Origin: Heliopora coerulea | Taxonomy: Eukaryota > Cnidaria > Anthozoa > Scleralcyonacea > Helioporidae | Assembly: GCA_030142905.1 (NCBI GenBank) | Contig: JASJOG010000177.1 | Coordinates: 186,001-250,000 of the forward strand | DNA: 64,000 bases | Direction: 5' to 3' | Shown: positions 18,997-28,903 of the stretch, in pieces | Position numbering within the stretch: the first letter of the stretch is position 1 | Layout of the letters: every line of letters begins with the position of its first letter | Made by a program: the position numbers and the translations under genes | Notes under the pieces: model-generated | Databases searched by the model: none | Told to the model about the DNA's origin: nothing | What the model saw: only the letters and a program-made list of their open reading frames with translations

Positions 18997-19979
18997 ATGA
19001 ACGCTCTTGGCTCTCTCTCCCACTCAATTTAAGCCCGTTTATTACCGTAGATATTTCGATGATTTTTTTCTGCTTTTTGCTTCCTCCAATCATATTGTAC
19101 CTTTTCTCAGTTATTTAAATAGTCAACATCCTAACATCAATTTCACGCATGAAACTGAAGTCAACAACTGTTTACCCTTCCTTGATGTTCTTATAACACG
19201 ATCCAATGGCTCATTCTCTACTTCTATTTTTAATAAACCTACTTTTACTGGCTTATACACTAACTACAATAGTTTTATTCCTCCTGTTTACAAAACAGGA
19301 TTAATTTCTTCCCGTCTTGATAGCTATTTTAGTATTTGCTCCTCCTATTTTATTTTTGACTCGCATCTTCAAAATCTTAAGAAAACGCTTCTACTTAATG
19401 GTTATCCTAATTTGTTCATTGACACATGCATTCGCCGGTTTATTGATAAGATTTTCTCACCCTCCGCAAAGTTACCCTCGCCTCCATGAAAATCGTTTAC
19501 TTTTGTCTTCCCCACATTGGTCAACATAGCCTCCAAATTCGCACTCAGATTCGGAAGTTATGCTTCAGTACTTTCCCTCACATTAACCTCCGCTTTGTTT
19601 TTCGTCCTTCTCTCCGATTGTCTCACTTTTTTGTCTTTAAGGACAAGATTCCCAGGGCCTTGAGATCTCGTGTCGTTTACCGTTTTAGTGTCAACGTTGT
19701 TGTTCTTTGTATGTCGGCCAGATGAGTCGGCTTCTCCACACACGAATCTTAGAGCACTTGGGAATTTCTGCACTTACTGGCAAGAAACGAGTCAATCCTC
19801 GTCCGACTACCATCCTGTCACATCATTGTGACACTGGACACCTTGTCTCGCCTGATGACTTCACCATCTTGTCTTCTTCCTTCAACTCTGAACTTCTCGT
19901 CAGAGAAAGTCTTCTTATCCGCAAACTCAATCCATCGCTTAATGCCAACATGGGCTCTTTTCCACTTTCCTTATTTTAA
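18997..19979 (+). pseudogene. PLE reverse transcriptase to endonuclease, frameshifted
   Basis: Begins just before the RT catalytic box with NERSW in one frame, then a shift to PTQFKPVYYRRYFDDFFLLF, where YFDD is the RT active site. The thumb region follows (FTHETEVNNCLPFLDVLI, typical of PLEs). After the stop at 19489 the frame shifts to the linker and again near 19,700 to the GIY-YIG-like endonuclease (YVGQMSRLLHTRILEHLG). The ORF ends at 19979. At least three frameshifts. PLEs copy themselves by target-primed reverse transcription. Confidence 0.75.
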
Positions 19980-20126
19980 GACTTTTCGTTTCTTGACCTT
20001 TCCACTACATCTCAGTCTGCTGTTTCCTTTTGTCCTTCCCACTTAAGTTCTTACGCCAATATCTCGTTAATACATATCATGTAACACACCATTTTAATAT
20101 TTATCACCTTGTAATTTAAGTTATTC

Positions 20127-20167
20127 ATTCTCTGAGGATGTTGTGTGCAGCAACGAAACGTTAGAAT
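20127..20167 (+). ncRNA. Hammerhead-ribozyme-like motif after PLE copy
   Basis: Stem I ATTCT/AGAAT pairs perfectly over 5 bp around the conserved boxes CTGAGGA and GAAA. Stem II forms by GTTG/CAAC. Stem III is only AC/GT and the predicted cleavage nucleotide is U. It sits downstream of the PLE ORF end, the place expected for a pseudo-LTR ribozyme. Confidence 0.55.
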
Positions 20168-20479
20168 TACATTATAAACCTTTAAATATGCCTATTTTGC
20201 GTGTTTTTTGCTGGGCTTTATTATTTCTTCTTCGTTTACGATTCCCGCCTGGTACCTCTGTCGCCCGCATTTTCAAAGTAAATTTTCTGAAAAGAATTTA
20301 AGGATTGATTGAAGGATTAAAGGGATTTCTTAAGTTGACATCTAAAATTTGCAGACAGTATTTTTATCGCTATGGTAAATCAAAAAAAAGAAACAGAATA
20401 AGAATAATTAAAAAGAAAAGCGGTGTGAAACGGATCAAGAAATTATTGAAAGATGTCCGACAGTGAGAGAGTAAGGGTG

Positions 20480-20755
20480 AAAGAGAGAAAGAGAGAGAAA
20501 GAGAGAGAGAAAGAGACAGAGACAAAGAGACAGAGACAGACAGAGACAGACAGAGACAGACAGAGACAGACAGAGACAGACAGAGACAGACAGAGACAGA
20601 CAGAGACAGACAGAGACAGACAGAGACAGACAGAGACAGACAGAGACAGACAGAGACAGACAGAGACAGACAGAGACAGACAGAGACAGACAGAGACAGA
20701 CAGAGACAGACAGAGACAGACAGAGACAGACAGAGACAGAGACAGAGACACAGAA
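20480..20755. repeat. (GAGACA)n-type microsatellite
   Basis: AGAGAGAA units pass into more than 20 copies of CAGAGACAGA. The long Ser/Leu and Arg/Gln/Thr frames on both strands are artefacts of this repeat. Confidence 0.95.
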
Positions 20756-20769
20756 AAGGACTGTAACTT

Positions 20770-20881
20770 AAAGGGCGAGTTACAGGACGAGATAATAGAA
20801 AAGTCATCGGCGGAGATGGCTTCTCATCACGCCATCTCCGCCGATGACTTTTCTATTATCTCGTCCTGTAATTCGCCCTTT
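20770..20881. repeat. 51-bp near-perfect palindrome within PLE endonuclease sequence
   Basis: Arms 20770-20820 and 20831-20881 are reverse complements with one mismatch and a 10-nt loop. The right arm plus downstream sequence encodes the PLE endonuclease tail ([13 protein letters not shown]). The left arm is an inverted partial copy, so a foldback or head-to-head event at the copy's end made it. Confidence 0.85.
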
Positions 20882-21115
20882 GAGTTACTCATTTGGGGGA
20901 GTTTACTCATCGGCAAATCTAAGCCTGTCCTTAATGAAAACATCAGGTCTGTTTCGCTTGCCTTAATTAGTCTTCTCTCCTTTCTTCTACTGTTCTCTAA
21001 CCTTTCCTCCTCTCTCATTGGCTAATTATTTTTCAACACCTTGTAAATATTATTTTAATATCCTTACGTATACATCATGTATTTCACTGTGAAAATGTTG
21101 CGCATCAGGAACGAA
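20832..21115 (+). pseudogene. PLE endonuclease tail plus decayed hammerhead-like motif
   Basis: About 60 codons of the PLE C-terminus are readable ([18 protein letters not shown] followed by SLLIGKSKPVLNENI). Downstream, 21078-21115 keeps the stem I pair ACT/AGT and GAAACGTC but its CTGANGA box is degraded. It is a 5'-truncated PLE copy in an array. Confidence 0.6.
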
Positions 21116-21224
21116 ACGTCAGTAAAGCTTTTATAAACTAACATGTTTTGTTATTTGTCTTGATTTATCCAGTCATGGCTATTCATATTCGAATCTTAAG
21201 CTGGGCCTTAATATCTTTCATCTT

Positions 21225-21590
21225 CCTCTTTCCAGCATGAACTTTTGCTACGAGAAAGCCTACTCATTAAGAAACTCAAACCTTCCCTTAATGGAAGAAT
21301 TCATTTCTCTTCTCTTTATTTGTTTTGACTCACTTCTTCGTTCTCTCACCGTCTCGATCGACTTTCTCTCCGCCTCTTCACTGCTTTTCTTTGCATGTAA
21401 TCTTCTTTTTCATTTCTTGATTTTGACTGGCTAAATTGACTTAATTAGATTCAAGCTTGTAATTATATATCTAGGCCTGTGAATATATGTAAATTATCTC
21501 TGAAGATGTTGCATGTTTAGCTAGGAAACATAAGATTACATTAAATATTCTATTCTCAATTGAGTGAATGCCCCTTCCACTCCTATTCTA
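21225..21590 (+). pseudogene. Third PLE tail copy with hammerhead-like remnant
   Basis: 21236-21330 encodes ELLLRESLLIKKLKPSLN, the same PLE C-terminus as in the two copies to the left. At 21490-21535 CTGAAGA and GAAAC boxes with an ATCT/AGAT stem I survive, but stem II is eroded. The copy runs to the CTGGGCTTT motif at which element 2 inserted. Confidence 0.6.
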
Positions 21591-21593
21591 CTG

Positions 21594-21599
21594 GGCTTT
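21594..21599. repeat. Target-site duplication GGCTTT, left copy
   Basis: Identical to 32946-32951 on the other side of element 2. Six base pairs is the duplication length known for Polintons. Confidence 0.95.
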
Positions 21600-21734
21600 A
21601 GTAGATAGAAAAAGGGCGGTTCTGGGACAAAAACCCACATTCCATGCATTCCATACATTCCATTCTAGGGCGTGGCACTTTTTCTCAAAATCAGCGGTCA
21701 AACATATGTTGATGACGTCACACTAACATATGTT
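21600..21734 (+). repeat. Left terminal inverted repeat of element 2
   Basis: Matches the reverse complement of 32811-32945 except for one difference near 21645 and one near 21725. It contains CATTCCATACATTCC motifs and ends in a palindromic cluster: AACATATGTT, TGACGTCA, AACATATGTT. Confidence 0.95.
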
Positions 21735-21829
21735 CACAATCACATCTGGGGAAACCCCTTTTCATATAACTCAACAATCACCATCACTATCACTAACATT
21801 TTTTATGCAAACATGACATACTTCTTTCA

Positions 21830-22084
21830 TTATTTTTCCCTTATATTTTTTAACAAGATAAGCTTTTCCAACCCTAATAGTTTTCCCGCAAATTCTGGAT
21901 TTGCATAAGATTTTTCTCCATTTTTATCAACTTCTATTAAAACATAGAGAAAATTTAACATTTTTTCATCTACGTTTACATTTGTTTCATTGTGAACAGT
22001 AGCGCAGAAACCAAATATATCTGAGCAATAAGGACACTTTACTAATCTGTTTATTTTTGCAATATATTTTTTATTTGTTCCCAT
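21830..22084 (-). CDS. Small Cys-containing protein next to polB
   Basis: 84 residues starting MGTNKKYIAKI. A CPYCSDIFGFC segment could bind zinc; the rest is helical and ends KNIREK. It is the last minus-strand frame before the left terminal repeat, 31 bp downstream of polB. No counterpart is seen in elements 3 and 4, where this side is truncated or occupied by repeats. No function can be given. Confidence 0.45.
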   Translation of the reverse strand: MGTNKKYIAKINRLVKCPYCSDIFGFCATVHNETNVNVDEKMLNFLYVLIEVDKNGEKSYANPEFAGKLLGLEKLILLKNIREK

Positions 22085-22115
22085 TTTATATAAATTTTTT
22101 ATTTACATGCGCTTT

Positions 22116-25100
22116 TCAATTCATTGGCAACATTTCTTCCATATAATGACCATATGCTATAGTATCAACTTTATTTCTCATTATTATCCGTTTGTTGTCA
22201 TTTGGAGAGAGCTCAATTTTTCTAATTTTCGCAGTATATAGTTGATGTTTTATAGAGACAATGTTACACATTTCTCTACTTTGTATTTCATCTTTAAAGA
22301 TACAATTCTCATAATCTTTATGTACCAATTCTTTTTTTACAACATTTTTCTTTATTCCTTTACACCTTTTTATTTCTTCACCATCTTCTACAAGAATATT
22401 ATAAACTTTTGGTCTAGGTACTGCAAATCCCAACACTATTTTTCCTGCGCACTCATCTTTCATCTTTCCACCAACTTTTTTATTCAAACCAGTGGGAATT
22501 TCAGAAAAATGTTCTTTTGGATAGTTGCTTGTATCAAATTTTTCCAACACATCAGGAGATATATCTTTGTATATATCTTCAGTTTCAAACTCGTATATTA
22601 ATGAATCTGTGTCAGTATAAAGTAGTTTTGAATTGTCTTTAAATTTTTTCTTGGTGTAATTATAATGAAAATCATACATTATAGTTTTACTCAAATCCAA
22701 AATACTCACACCAAGATATATAGGTTTATTTAATACCACATATTTTCTTTTCATATGGTTAGCAATTAAATGATTTGAGAAAATTGTACATCTTTCAAAA
22801 TTAAACTTACTGAACATTTTTTTTGCTTTTTCGCCATTTTTACAAAGTTGTATATCAACTCTATTTCTAACGTTCTCCATTGTTTTCCCAAATACAGAAT
22901 TGTTCATCCATTTGAAAAACTCTTTCTCAAATTCATTATTTGCTTGTTTTCTTAAACTATTATTTAAATCTATATATTTTTTCATAAAATTTTCTTCTTC
23001 AAATTTAATTCCCTTGTGAATATTTTTCAATCTTATTCCCATTTCCAGATATTGTTTTAAATTTTCGTGATGAATAACATATTTTTCTTTATCTTTAAGA
23101 TTAGGAATTAATTTTTTTACACCACCGACTTTTATTTTTTCTGGTGCGAGTGGATATTCATTATGCAAATCATGTAATTCTTTTGGATAATCTAAATCCA
23201 CTTGCAAAATACAAGGTATGTTTTTCCATTTTTCCAATTCTTCTTTTTTCATCCATTCAAAATTTCTCACAGGAAGAGCTTTTGTCATTGCAGTTGCATA
23301 CAATCCATTTGCGTCTAGATATAAGATATATTTTGATTTTTCTTTTGGGTTGTAACCATTTTTCATATACTTACTATTAGCTTTTGACCATCGTTTTGAT
23401 ACAGCTGCAATTCCTCCTCTTTTTGCACTTTCAAACATGAGGTACATTTCCGGATCGTGTAATAAATCCAATTCAATACCAGTCATTTTTAACATGGCAT
23501 CCCATGCTAATCCAGGTGTGGTAAAATACCAAGCTGGATCTAAATTATAGTATTTTTTACAGATTTTTCGGAAATTTTCAAAAACATCTGCTAAAAGTAA
23601 AACATCTGTCTTTAAATACAAGTCATGGTAATCTTTCATAGTTTTTATATTGAATTTTTCCCACACATTTTTTGCATGTTCATAATCTTCATCACTTATA
23701 TTGCTGTCATTTAATTTACTATAAAATTTTTCTTTCGGAGGAAGATTTTTTTCTTTCAATTTCTCAATATTATCAAACCAATCATAAGGGAAAACTCCCT
23801 TCCTTTTTAGCAAACTTCTTTCTTCTTCATCTTAAAATCATTATTTACCAATCTTTCCAAACTATAATTCATAAATTTCATACTATCAATAAATCTAAGA
23901 GATTTTTTAATGTTGAAAATTTCTAGAGTTTTCTTGTCTATAGAACTATGTACTATTTTTTCTTTTGAAAAGGAGATGTATTTTTCTTCAGTTTTTGCTA
24001 TACATTTTATATTTCCGTCTGTCTTTCCTAAATACTTTATGAATAAATGACTATCATAATCTTGAAGGTTATGAAAAATGACTGGCACGAATTTTGGATA
24101 TCTCATTTTTTTGTTACAATTACTGCAAGCTGCACCTCTATATTTTCCTGAAAAGTGGCAATGGTCTCGGACTTTATCCACTTTTGTTTCAATTTCTAGT
24201 TTTTCTCCATTTTCGTTATATTTAACTAAATAATGTTTTTCAAATTCTTTACCACATGCATAATATTTCTCCGCATTTATAAAATTTTCTTTATGCTCTT
24301 TTTCAAATATTATTTTTTTTGGTGATTTAAATTCATGGTATATTGCCAAAAGAGCATTCTCCAAACTTTTCACAAATTTTAGTGCAACATTTTCTTTTTC
24401 AGGTTTTCTTGTGTAATGTATAAAAATTGGATAAAAAGAATTATCTGTGGATATTAAAACATATGCATATCCAGACATTACATGTTTTTGATACAAAACT
24501 GTTTTTTCTCCAATTTTTTTATAAACAGGAACCAAAGTGCTTTCCGTATCAGCACAAACAACCACAGGAACATTATGCATTTTCTCAAAATTTAAAAATT
24601 TTAAAGTTTTTCCTTTGTTTGGGAAAACAGTTTTTATACAATCGTATTCCTCACAATATTCTGTGTGCTCATTCAAAGTTTTTTCACTCATAAAATGTTG
24701 TAAGCAATAACGACAGATGTGAATTTTATGCTGCTTTTTACTAACTTGACTTGAAACTAATCTAGACAAATTTTTTATTAAACAAAAATGTTTTTTATTA
24801 TCGTTGCCAATTATTAATAAGTCCACATGTTTTTTATTTTGTTTTTCTTTTGAAATTCTTAAAACACTTATTTTCTTTTTTTCATATCCAAACAAGTTGA
24901 TTGAAATTTTATTGTTTCTTTCAAATTTGTCTACATCTCTAAATCCACAAGGAAATTCCATTCCTTTCAAATTATAACTTTCAACTTGCTTTTTTAGTGA
25001 ATTTGAAATTCTTTCTGGATGTTGTAAATTTGGATTCTCGTCCAACAATTCAGAGATACCAATACACAATAAGAAACATTTTTGGTCATTATTTTTTGGA

Positions 25101-25993
25101 TTCACAACTGCTTTTTTACTTTCTATTTCCGGTGGAAGAGGAATCCAAGATGAACCTTTCAAAGGAGTAATTTTATTTACATCCAATACGATTTTGAGTC
25201 CTTTTACAAAATTCCACATGCTTCCATTTTCTATAAATTCTTCAAATTCAAGAATAATTTCATTGCTCATTTGTTCATAAATTTCATCAAAATCACTTCC
25301 TTCTAAAATTCTTTCATTGTGTTTACTATTAAAATTTGATATTTTATCAACAATTTCTCCTGATGAAATATCCAGCTTTCTCATTAAACAAATTAACAAA
25401 AGTTTTTGTTTTGTGTTTATATTTTTCTTGAATTCTTCAATCACAATTGGTTTAACTTGTTGTAAAACTTTGACAGGGTCATATAAACTTAATCCTGATT
25501 TTTTCAAATTCAAAACTAATCTTTTTGCAGCATTTAATGCTTTTTTATCCAATTCAAATTTTGGTTCTTCTTTGAAAAATAAATTTGTTATTTTTTCCTT
25601 CAAATCTTGAAACAAACTTTTTTCTTCATTAGGAATTTTATCAAATCTTTTCAAGGTTTTTCCTATACTTCTTTCCAATATAGCATCTTTTGTAAATCTC
25701 CCTGATTTAATATATTTTCCTTTTCCATTATTCGTTGGCGGAGTTGTATTTTCTTCTTCTTGAATATCTTCAAAAGATTTGTCTTGTAGTATATTTTTAA
25801 TTTTTTGGTTCCAACCATCACCAGCTTTTTCATGGAGTTTTTCAAACCTTGAAAATATTGCATTCATTTTCCTTTTTAATATATTTTCTTTTGTAAAGTT
25901 TCCAGATTTGTTATATTTTCTTGTTTCTTTGTTCATTGTTTCTTTATTAATAAAGTTTTTTAAAAAAAATTTGTTGGTTTTTTTACCATTCAT
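22116..25993 (-). pseudogene. polB: Protein-primed DNA polymerase B, element 2 (one frameshift)
   Basis: Two frames, 25993-23807 and 23813-22116, overlap at 23807-23813; a single shift in an AAGAAGAAAGAAG run separates them. The N-terminus has two copies of a basic unit (NKSGNFTKENILKR and IKSGRFTKDAILER). Then come the conserved N-terminal domain (NNDQKCFLLCIGI), a C2H2-like finger (CRYCLQHF), Exo I (VVCADTE), an endonuclease-VII-like zinc site (RDHCHFSGKYRGAACSNCN) and Exo II (NLQDYDSHL). The second frame has Exo III (LLLADVFENF), polymerase A (LDANGLYATAM), B (NNSVFGKTMENV) and C (LYTDTDSLI). Total about 1290 residues. It replicates the linear genome using a protein primer. All catalytic residues are present; only the frameshift breaks it. 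Confidence 0.9.
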
Positions 25994-26080
25994 CGTTACT
26001 TTATTTCAAAAGAATTAAAAAAAAATCAATTCTTTTTTTCTTTTGAAAGAAAACTTTTCTATATAGAATTAAAAACAAAA

Positions 26081-26419
26081 TCAATTTTGTATATAAGAAA
26101 ACCATAAAATGTCTCCATTTTTCATTTCCATTGATCTTTTACTAAAGATTTTTTGTTTTATATTTTGAGGAAAAATACCAAAATATTTTCCTGTTGCATA
26201 AAGACTTTTAAATCTTTTTTCTTCCCCATTTGAATATCTTGCCAAAACTGGTGTCACTTGCCATTTTCTTTTACAATATTTTTCAAAAAATTTTTTTTCT
26301 CCATATATTTCTTCAAAATCAAACATTTTCTCCAATTCATGTTTTTTATATTTTCTATAGTTTTTTACATTCTTTTGTTTAGCAATTTCTAACAACTCTC
26401 CATAAGTTTTACTCTTCAT
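26081..26419 (-). CDS. SAP-like plus NUMOD1-like DNA-binding protein
   Basis: 112 residues. The N-terminus (TYGELLEIAKQKNVKNYRKY then KKHELEKMF) looks like a SAP/Rho-N type helix pair. The C-terminal half (GEEKRFKSLYATGKYFGIF) matches the NUMOD1-type helix-turn-helix pattern in which a residue span starts with F-K-S-L and ends in a recognition helix. The same protein occurs in element 4 (58593-58940) and, broken, in element 3 (50091-50454), always between polB and the small membrane genes. A role in DNA binding during replication or regulation is inferred. Confidence 0.55.
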   Translation of the reverse strand: MKSKTYGELLEIAKQKNVKNYRKYKKHELEKMFDFEEIYGEKKFFEKYCKRKWQVTPVLARYSNGEEKRFKSLYATGKYFGIFPQNIKQKIFSKRSMEMKNGDILWFSYIQN

Positions 26420-26464
26420 CCTTTATTTATATTTCAAGAAAATATTAAAGGATGAAAAAATCAT

Positions 26465-26875
26465 TTACATAAAAATTTTATGAATCAAAAAACCTCCAGT
26501 GATTCCAGTTATCAAGAAAGCAATATTTTGATATTCTTTCATCTCTTTTGAAGGTGTATAATAATTTTCCAAGCGAGGTTGTCTAAGTTCTTCTTTTTGA
26601 CATTCTTGCTCCATTTTTGCAAGATTCTCCAAAGATTTATTTGTTTGATTTATATCTGCATTTGCATCTGATATTTGTTGTCTTAATATTTCCATTTGTT
26701 CTTTTCTCCTAACTTGATTTTCATACCATTTTTCTTTATCTCTTGCTAAACTTTCCATTGCTTCATTATGTCGTTTAATTTCTTTTTCATATCCAGTATG
26801 ATTGAGTTTGGAAAATAAAAATCCAGCACCTGAAAAAGCAACTGCATTAAATAATCCTCCAAGCACTGTTTCCAT
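26465..26875 (-). CDS. Two-membrane-segment coiled-coil protein, 136 residues
   Basis: An N-terminal hydrophobic segment (VLGGLFNAVAFSGAGFLFS), a long coiled coil of about 75 residues (EKEIKRHNEAMESL onward) and a C-terminal hydrophobic segment (IAFLITGITGGFLIH) give a hairpin-like membrane protein. Near-identical ends occur in elements 3 and 4 (49338-49754, 58976-59419). A virion-internal membrane or penetration role is plausible but unproven. The start ATG follows AAATAAAT. Confidence 0.6.
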   Translation of the reverse strand: METVLGGLFNAVAFSGAGFLFSKLNHTGYEKEIKRHNEAMESLARDKEKWYENQVRRKEQMEILRQQISDANADINQTNKSLENLAKMEQECQKEELRQPRLENYYTPSKEMKEYQNIAFLITGITGGFLIHKIFM

Positions 26876-26877
26876 AT

Positions 26878-27111
26878 TTATTTAAAAGGATCAGGAGGAA
26901 TCCATTTTTTATCTTGAGCATATTTTATTCCAAGTGTAGATAGACCAACAGCAACTGCAAGTTTCAAAGTTGGAATTATTCCAAAAGGTGTTGCGAATCC
27001 ATCTTTTATTGTTTTTCTTGTGAGCATTCCAATTCCAGTTGCTCCTAATGTGATCAGTGTGGAATTATACAATTCATTCATTGCTTGTTTTTTATTCATG
27101 TTGTTACTCAT
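26878..27111 (-). CDS. Small membrane protein, 77 residues
   Basis: Two hydrophobic stretches (LITLGATGIGML and LAVAVGLSTLGIKYA) and a conserved ending AQDKKWIPPDPFK. Homologues are 59545-59778 in element 4 and the chimeric 49165-49293 in element 3. ATG follows TATAAATAA. Three bases separate its stop from the next gene's start. Unknown function; conserved position suggests a structural virion protein. Confidence 0.55.
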   Translation of the reverse strand: MSNNMNKKQAMNELYNSTLITLGATGIGMLTRKTIKDGFATPFGIIPTLKLAVAVGLSTLGIKYAQDKKWIPPDPFK

Positions 27112-27138
27112 TTATTTATAGTAAAAAAAAAAATTTTT

Positions 27139-27510
27139 TTAAAGGTTTTCAATGTAACATCTTTTTTGTTTTTTCTTTACAGGAGATTTTATTTTTTTAT
27201 TTTCTTCTTCTTCTTCTTCTTTTTCTATGTAAGCTTCTTCTTTGATTTCTCTTTTATTTTTTTTATACACAAAATATAATCCCACAAGACCACCTAATAT
27301 TGTAACTCCACCAACAACATATTTAAAATCTATATATTCCAAAATTTCTTTATTTCTTTCTTCTTGCATTTGTAATCTTTGTTTTTTTCTTGCTTTTGCT
27401 TCTCTTGAAATTTTTGCAAGTCTTTTTCCCAATTCAACTTTTCTTGGATCTTTTGGTTTTGTGGTTTTTTCTACTGTTGTTATTTTATTTTCTTCTTGTG
27501 AGTTACTCAT
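27139..27510 (-). CDS. Basic single-pass membrane protein, 123 residues
   Basis: A charged N-terminus with a conserved stretch (DPRKVELGKRLAKISREAKA), one transmembrane segment (VVGGVTILGGLVGLYFVY), then a Glu-rich and Lys-rich tail ending RCYIENL. The element 4 homologue (59811-60282) ends RCSIENL. No domain is recognised. ATG preceded by TTAAATAA. Confidence 0.55.
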   Translation of the reverse strand: MSNSQEENKITTVEKTTKPKDPRKVELGKRLAKISREAKARKKQRLQMQEERNKEILEYIDFKYVVGGVTILGGLVGLYFVYKKNKREIKEEAYIEKEEEEEENKKIKSPVKKKQKRCYIENL

Positions 27511-27524
27511 TTATTTAAGAAGAA

Positions 27525-27711
27525 AAATTTGAATAAAATTTTTAAAAAACCTTTTTTATTCAAATTTTTAACTGAATGGAATTTGAATAAAATTTTTAAA
27601 AAACCTTTTTTATTCAAATTTTTACTTTTTCTATTCAAGAAAGAAATAAATTTTATTCAAATTTTTACCTAAATAAAACCTTTTTTTATCAAAGTTTATT
27701 CAAAATCCAAT
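27525..27711. repeat. Tandem hairpin repeat between fibre and membrane genes
   Basis: A 45-nt unit with AATTTGAATAAAA and TTTTATTCAAATT ends, able to fold on itself, occurs at 27527-27571 and 27580-27625, with a partial third copy to about 27665. Element 4 has a different tandem repeat at the equivalent position (60290-60560). Confidence 0.7.
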
Positions 27712-28899
27712 TCAAATATATTTTATAACTTCTTCTTCATCAAAATCAATATAAAACTTTTTACACAAAAGATAATGATTTAACACAATTTCTTTTTCTT
27801 TCATCAATCTTGTTGAAACATATACATATAATATTTCTCCATCCATTTTTCCATGGTCTTTATTTTTTGATCCAAGATAAAATTTCATATTTGTTATTGT
27901 TGACAAGTTATAACTTGTTAAGAAAGAAACAATTTCTTTTCCATTCACATATAATTTTCCTTTTTTACCACCACTTGTATTATTTTGATCAAAATGTACA
28001 GAAAGACATGTTAATTTCTTGATTTCTATTGCATTTGCTTTCAATTGCCATCTACTATTTGGAACTGTGTTTCTACTTGTGTTTGTAATATATAACAATG
28101 AATTTCGATAAGAAATGCCAAAATGTAAAGGAATTGCTTGACTTGTTGTTTCGTTGGATGTAATTTTGAATAATGATATTTCGGTGTTAGATGTATTTAT
28201 TGTTGTTAATCCATACACAAAATAAAAATTCAAGTGTTGATTGGATATAATGTTTTGTGAAGTACTCAAATGTAAATTTTGTATATTTGATTTATTATAT
28301 TCTAAGCAATAAAAATTGTTATTCATTGTAGATTTTTTAAATAATGGTTGTTTGTTTGTATCTGATTGATCAAAATTCCAATCTTTTTTTCTTGGTAAAT
28401 TCAAAAGTGTTTCTACTTTTTTATTACTTCCAGTATATTCCACATAATCAATATCATCTTTTGTTAAATCAAAAATTCCTTTGTCATCCATTTGTAACAA
28501 ATATAAATTTGCAGTTGAGTTTGGATATGACAAATTTTCCACATATTTTTTAGTCACAATATGATTATCAGAAGAAGGTTTATAATTTGCTGCATGAATA
28601 ATATGATGATTTCCCATATCCAAATCACCAGTCATTGTATCACCAGATTTGGATACTTTTTTAGCATCTTGTAAATCCACATATTTTTTTCTTGTTAAAT
28701 GTTTTTCACCCGTTGGATCTGCAGTTGTAATTACTTTATTATTTCCAATGTCTAAATTTCCTGTCATTGTATCACCAGATTTTGAAACTTTTTTAGCATC
28801 TTGTAAATCTACATATTTTTTTCTTGTTAAATGTTTTTCACCCGTTGGATCAGAAGTTGTGATCACTTTATTATTTCCAATGTCTAAATTTCCTGTCAT
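27712..28899 (-). pseudogene. Tail-fibre-like receptor protein, element 2, 5' truncated
   Basis: Three shaft repeats of 44 residues (GDTMTGNLDIGNNKVITTAD type, ending RKKYVD); the first two are nearly identical as DNA. They are followed by a 240-residue beta-rich C-terminal domain with a concanavalin/LamG-like pattern (LNFYFVYGL, LTCLSVHFD, KLYVNGKEIVSF, MKFYLGSK). The gene start is lost: the first repeat fuses directly to the truncated capsid gene at a GATACAATGACA microhomology. The protein would be a trimeric attachment fibre with a carbohydrate-binding-like head. The element 4 fibre (60574-61587) is the complete counterpart. Confidence 0.7.
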
Positions 28900-28903
28900 T
28901 GTA

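Noticed and set aside
20370..21025. Open frames up to 190 residues over the GAGACA tract, both strands
   Set aside because: Produced by the repeat itself; no non-repetitive domain except the PLE tail annotated separately.
23800..23820. Programmed ribosomal frameshift in element 2 polB
   Set aside because: The shift lies in an A/G-rich run without a clear slippery heptamer and pseudoknot, and the other polB copies have no shift here; decay or assembly error is simpler.
27242..27532. Plus-strand hydrophobic frames opposite the element 2 genes
   Set aside because: They are antisense shadows of minus-strand genes rich in Lys/Glu codons, which read as Phe/Leu/Ser on the other strand.
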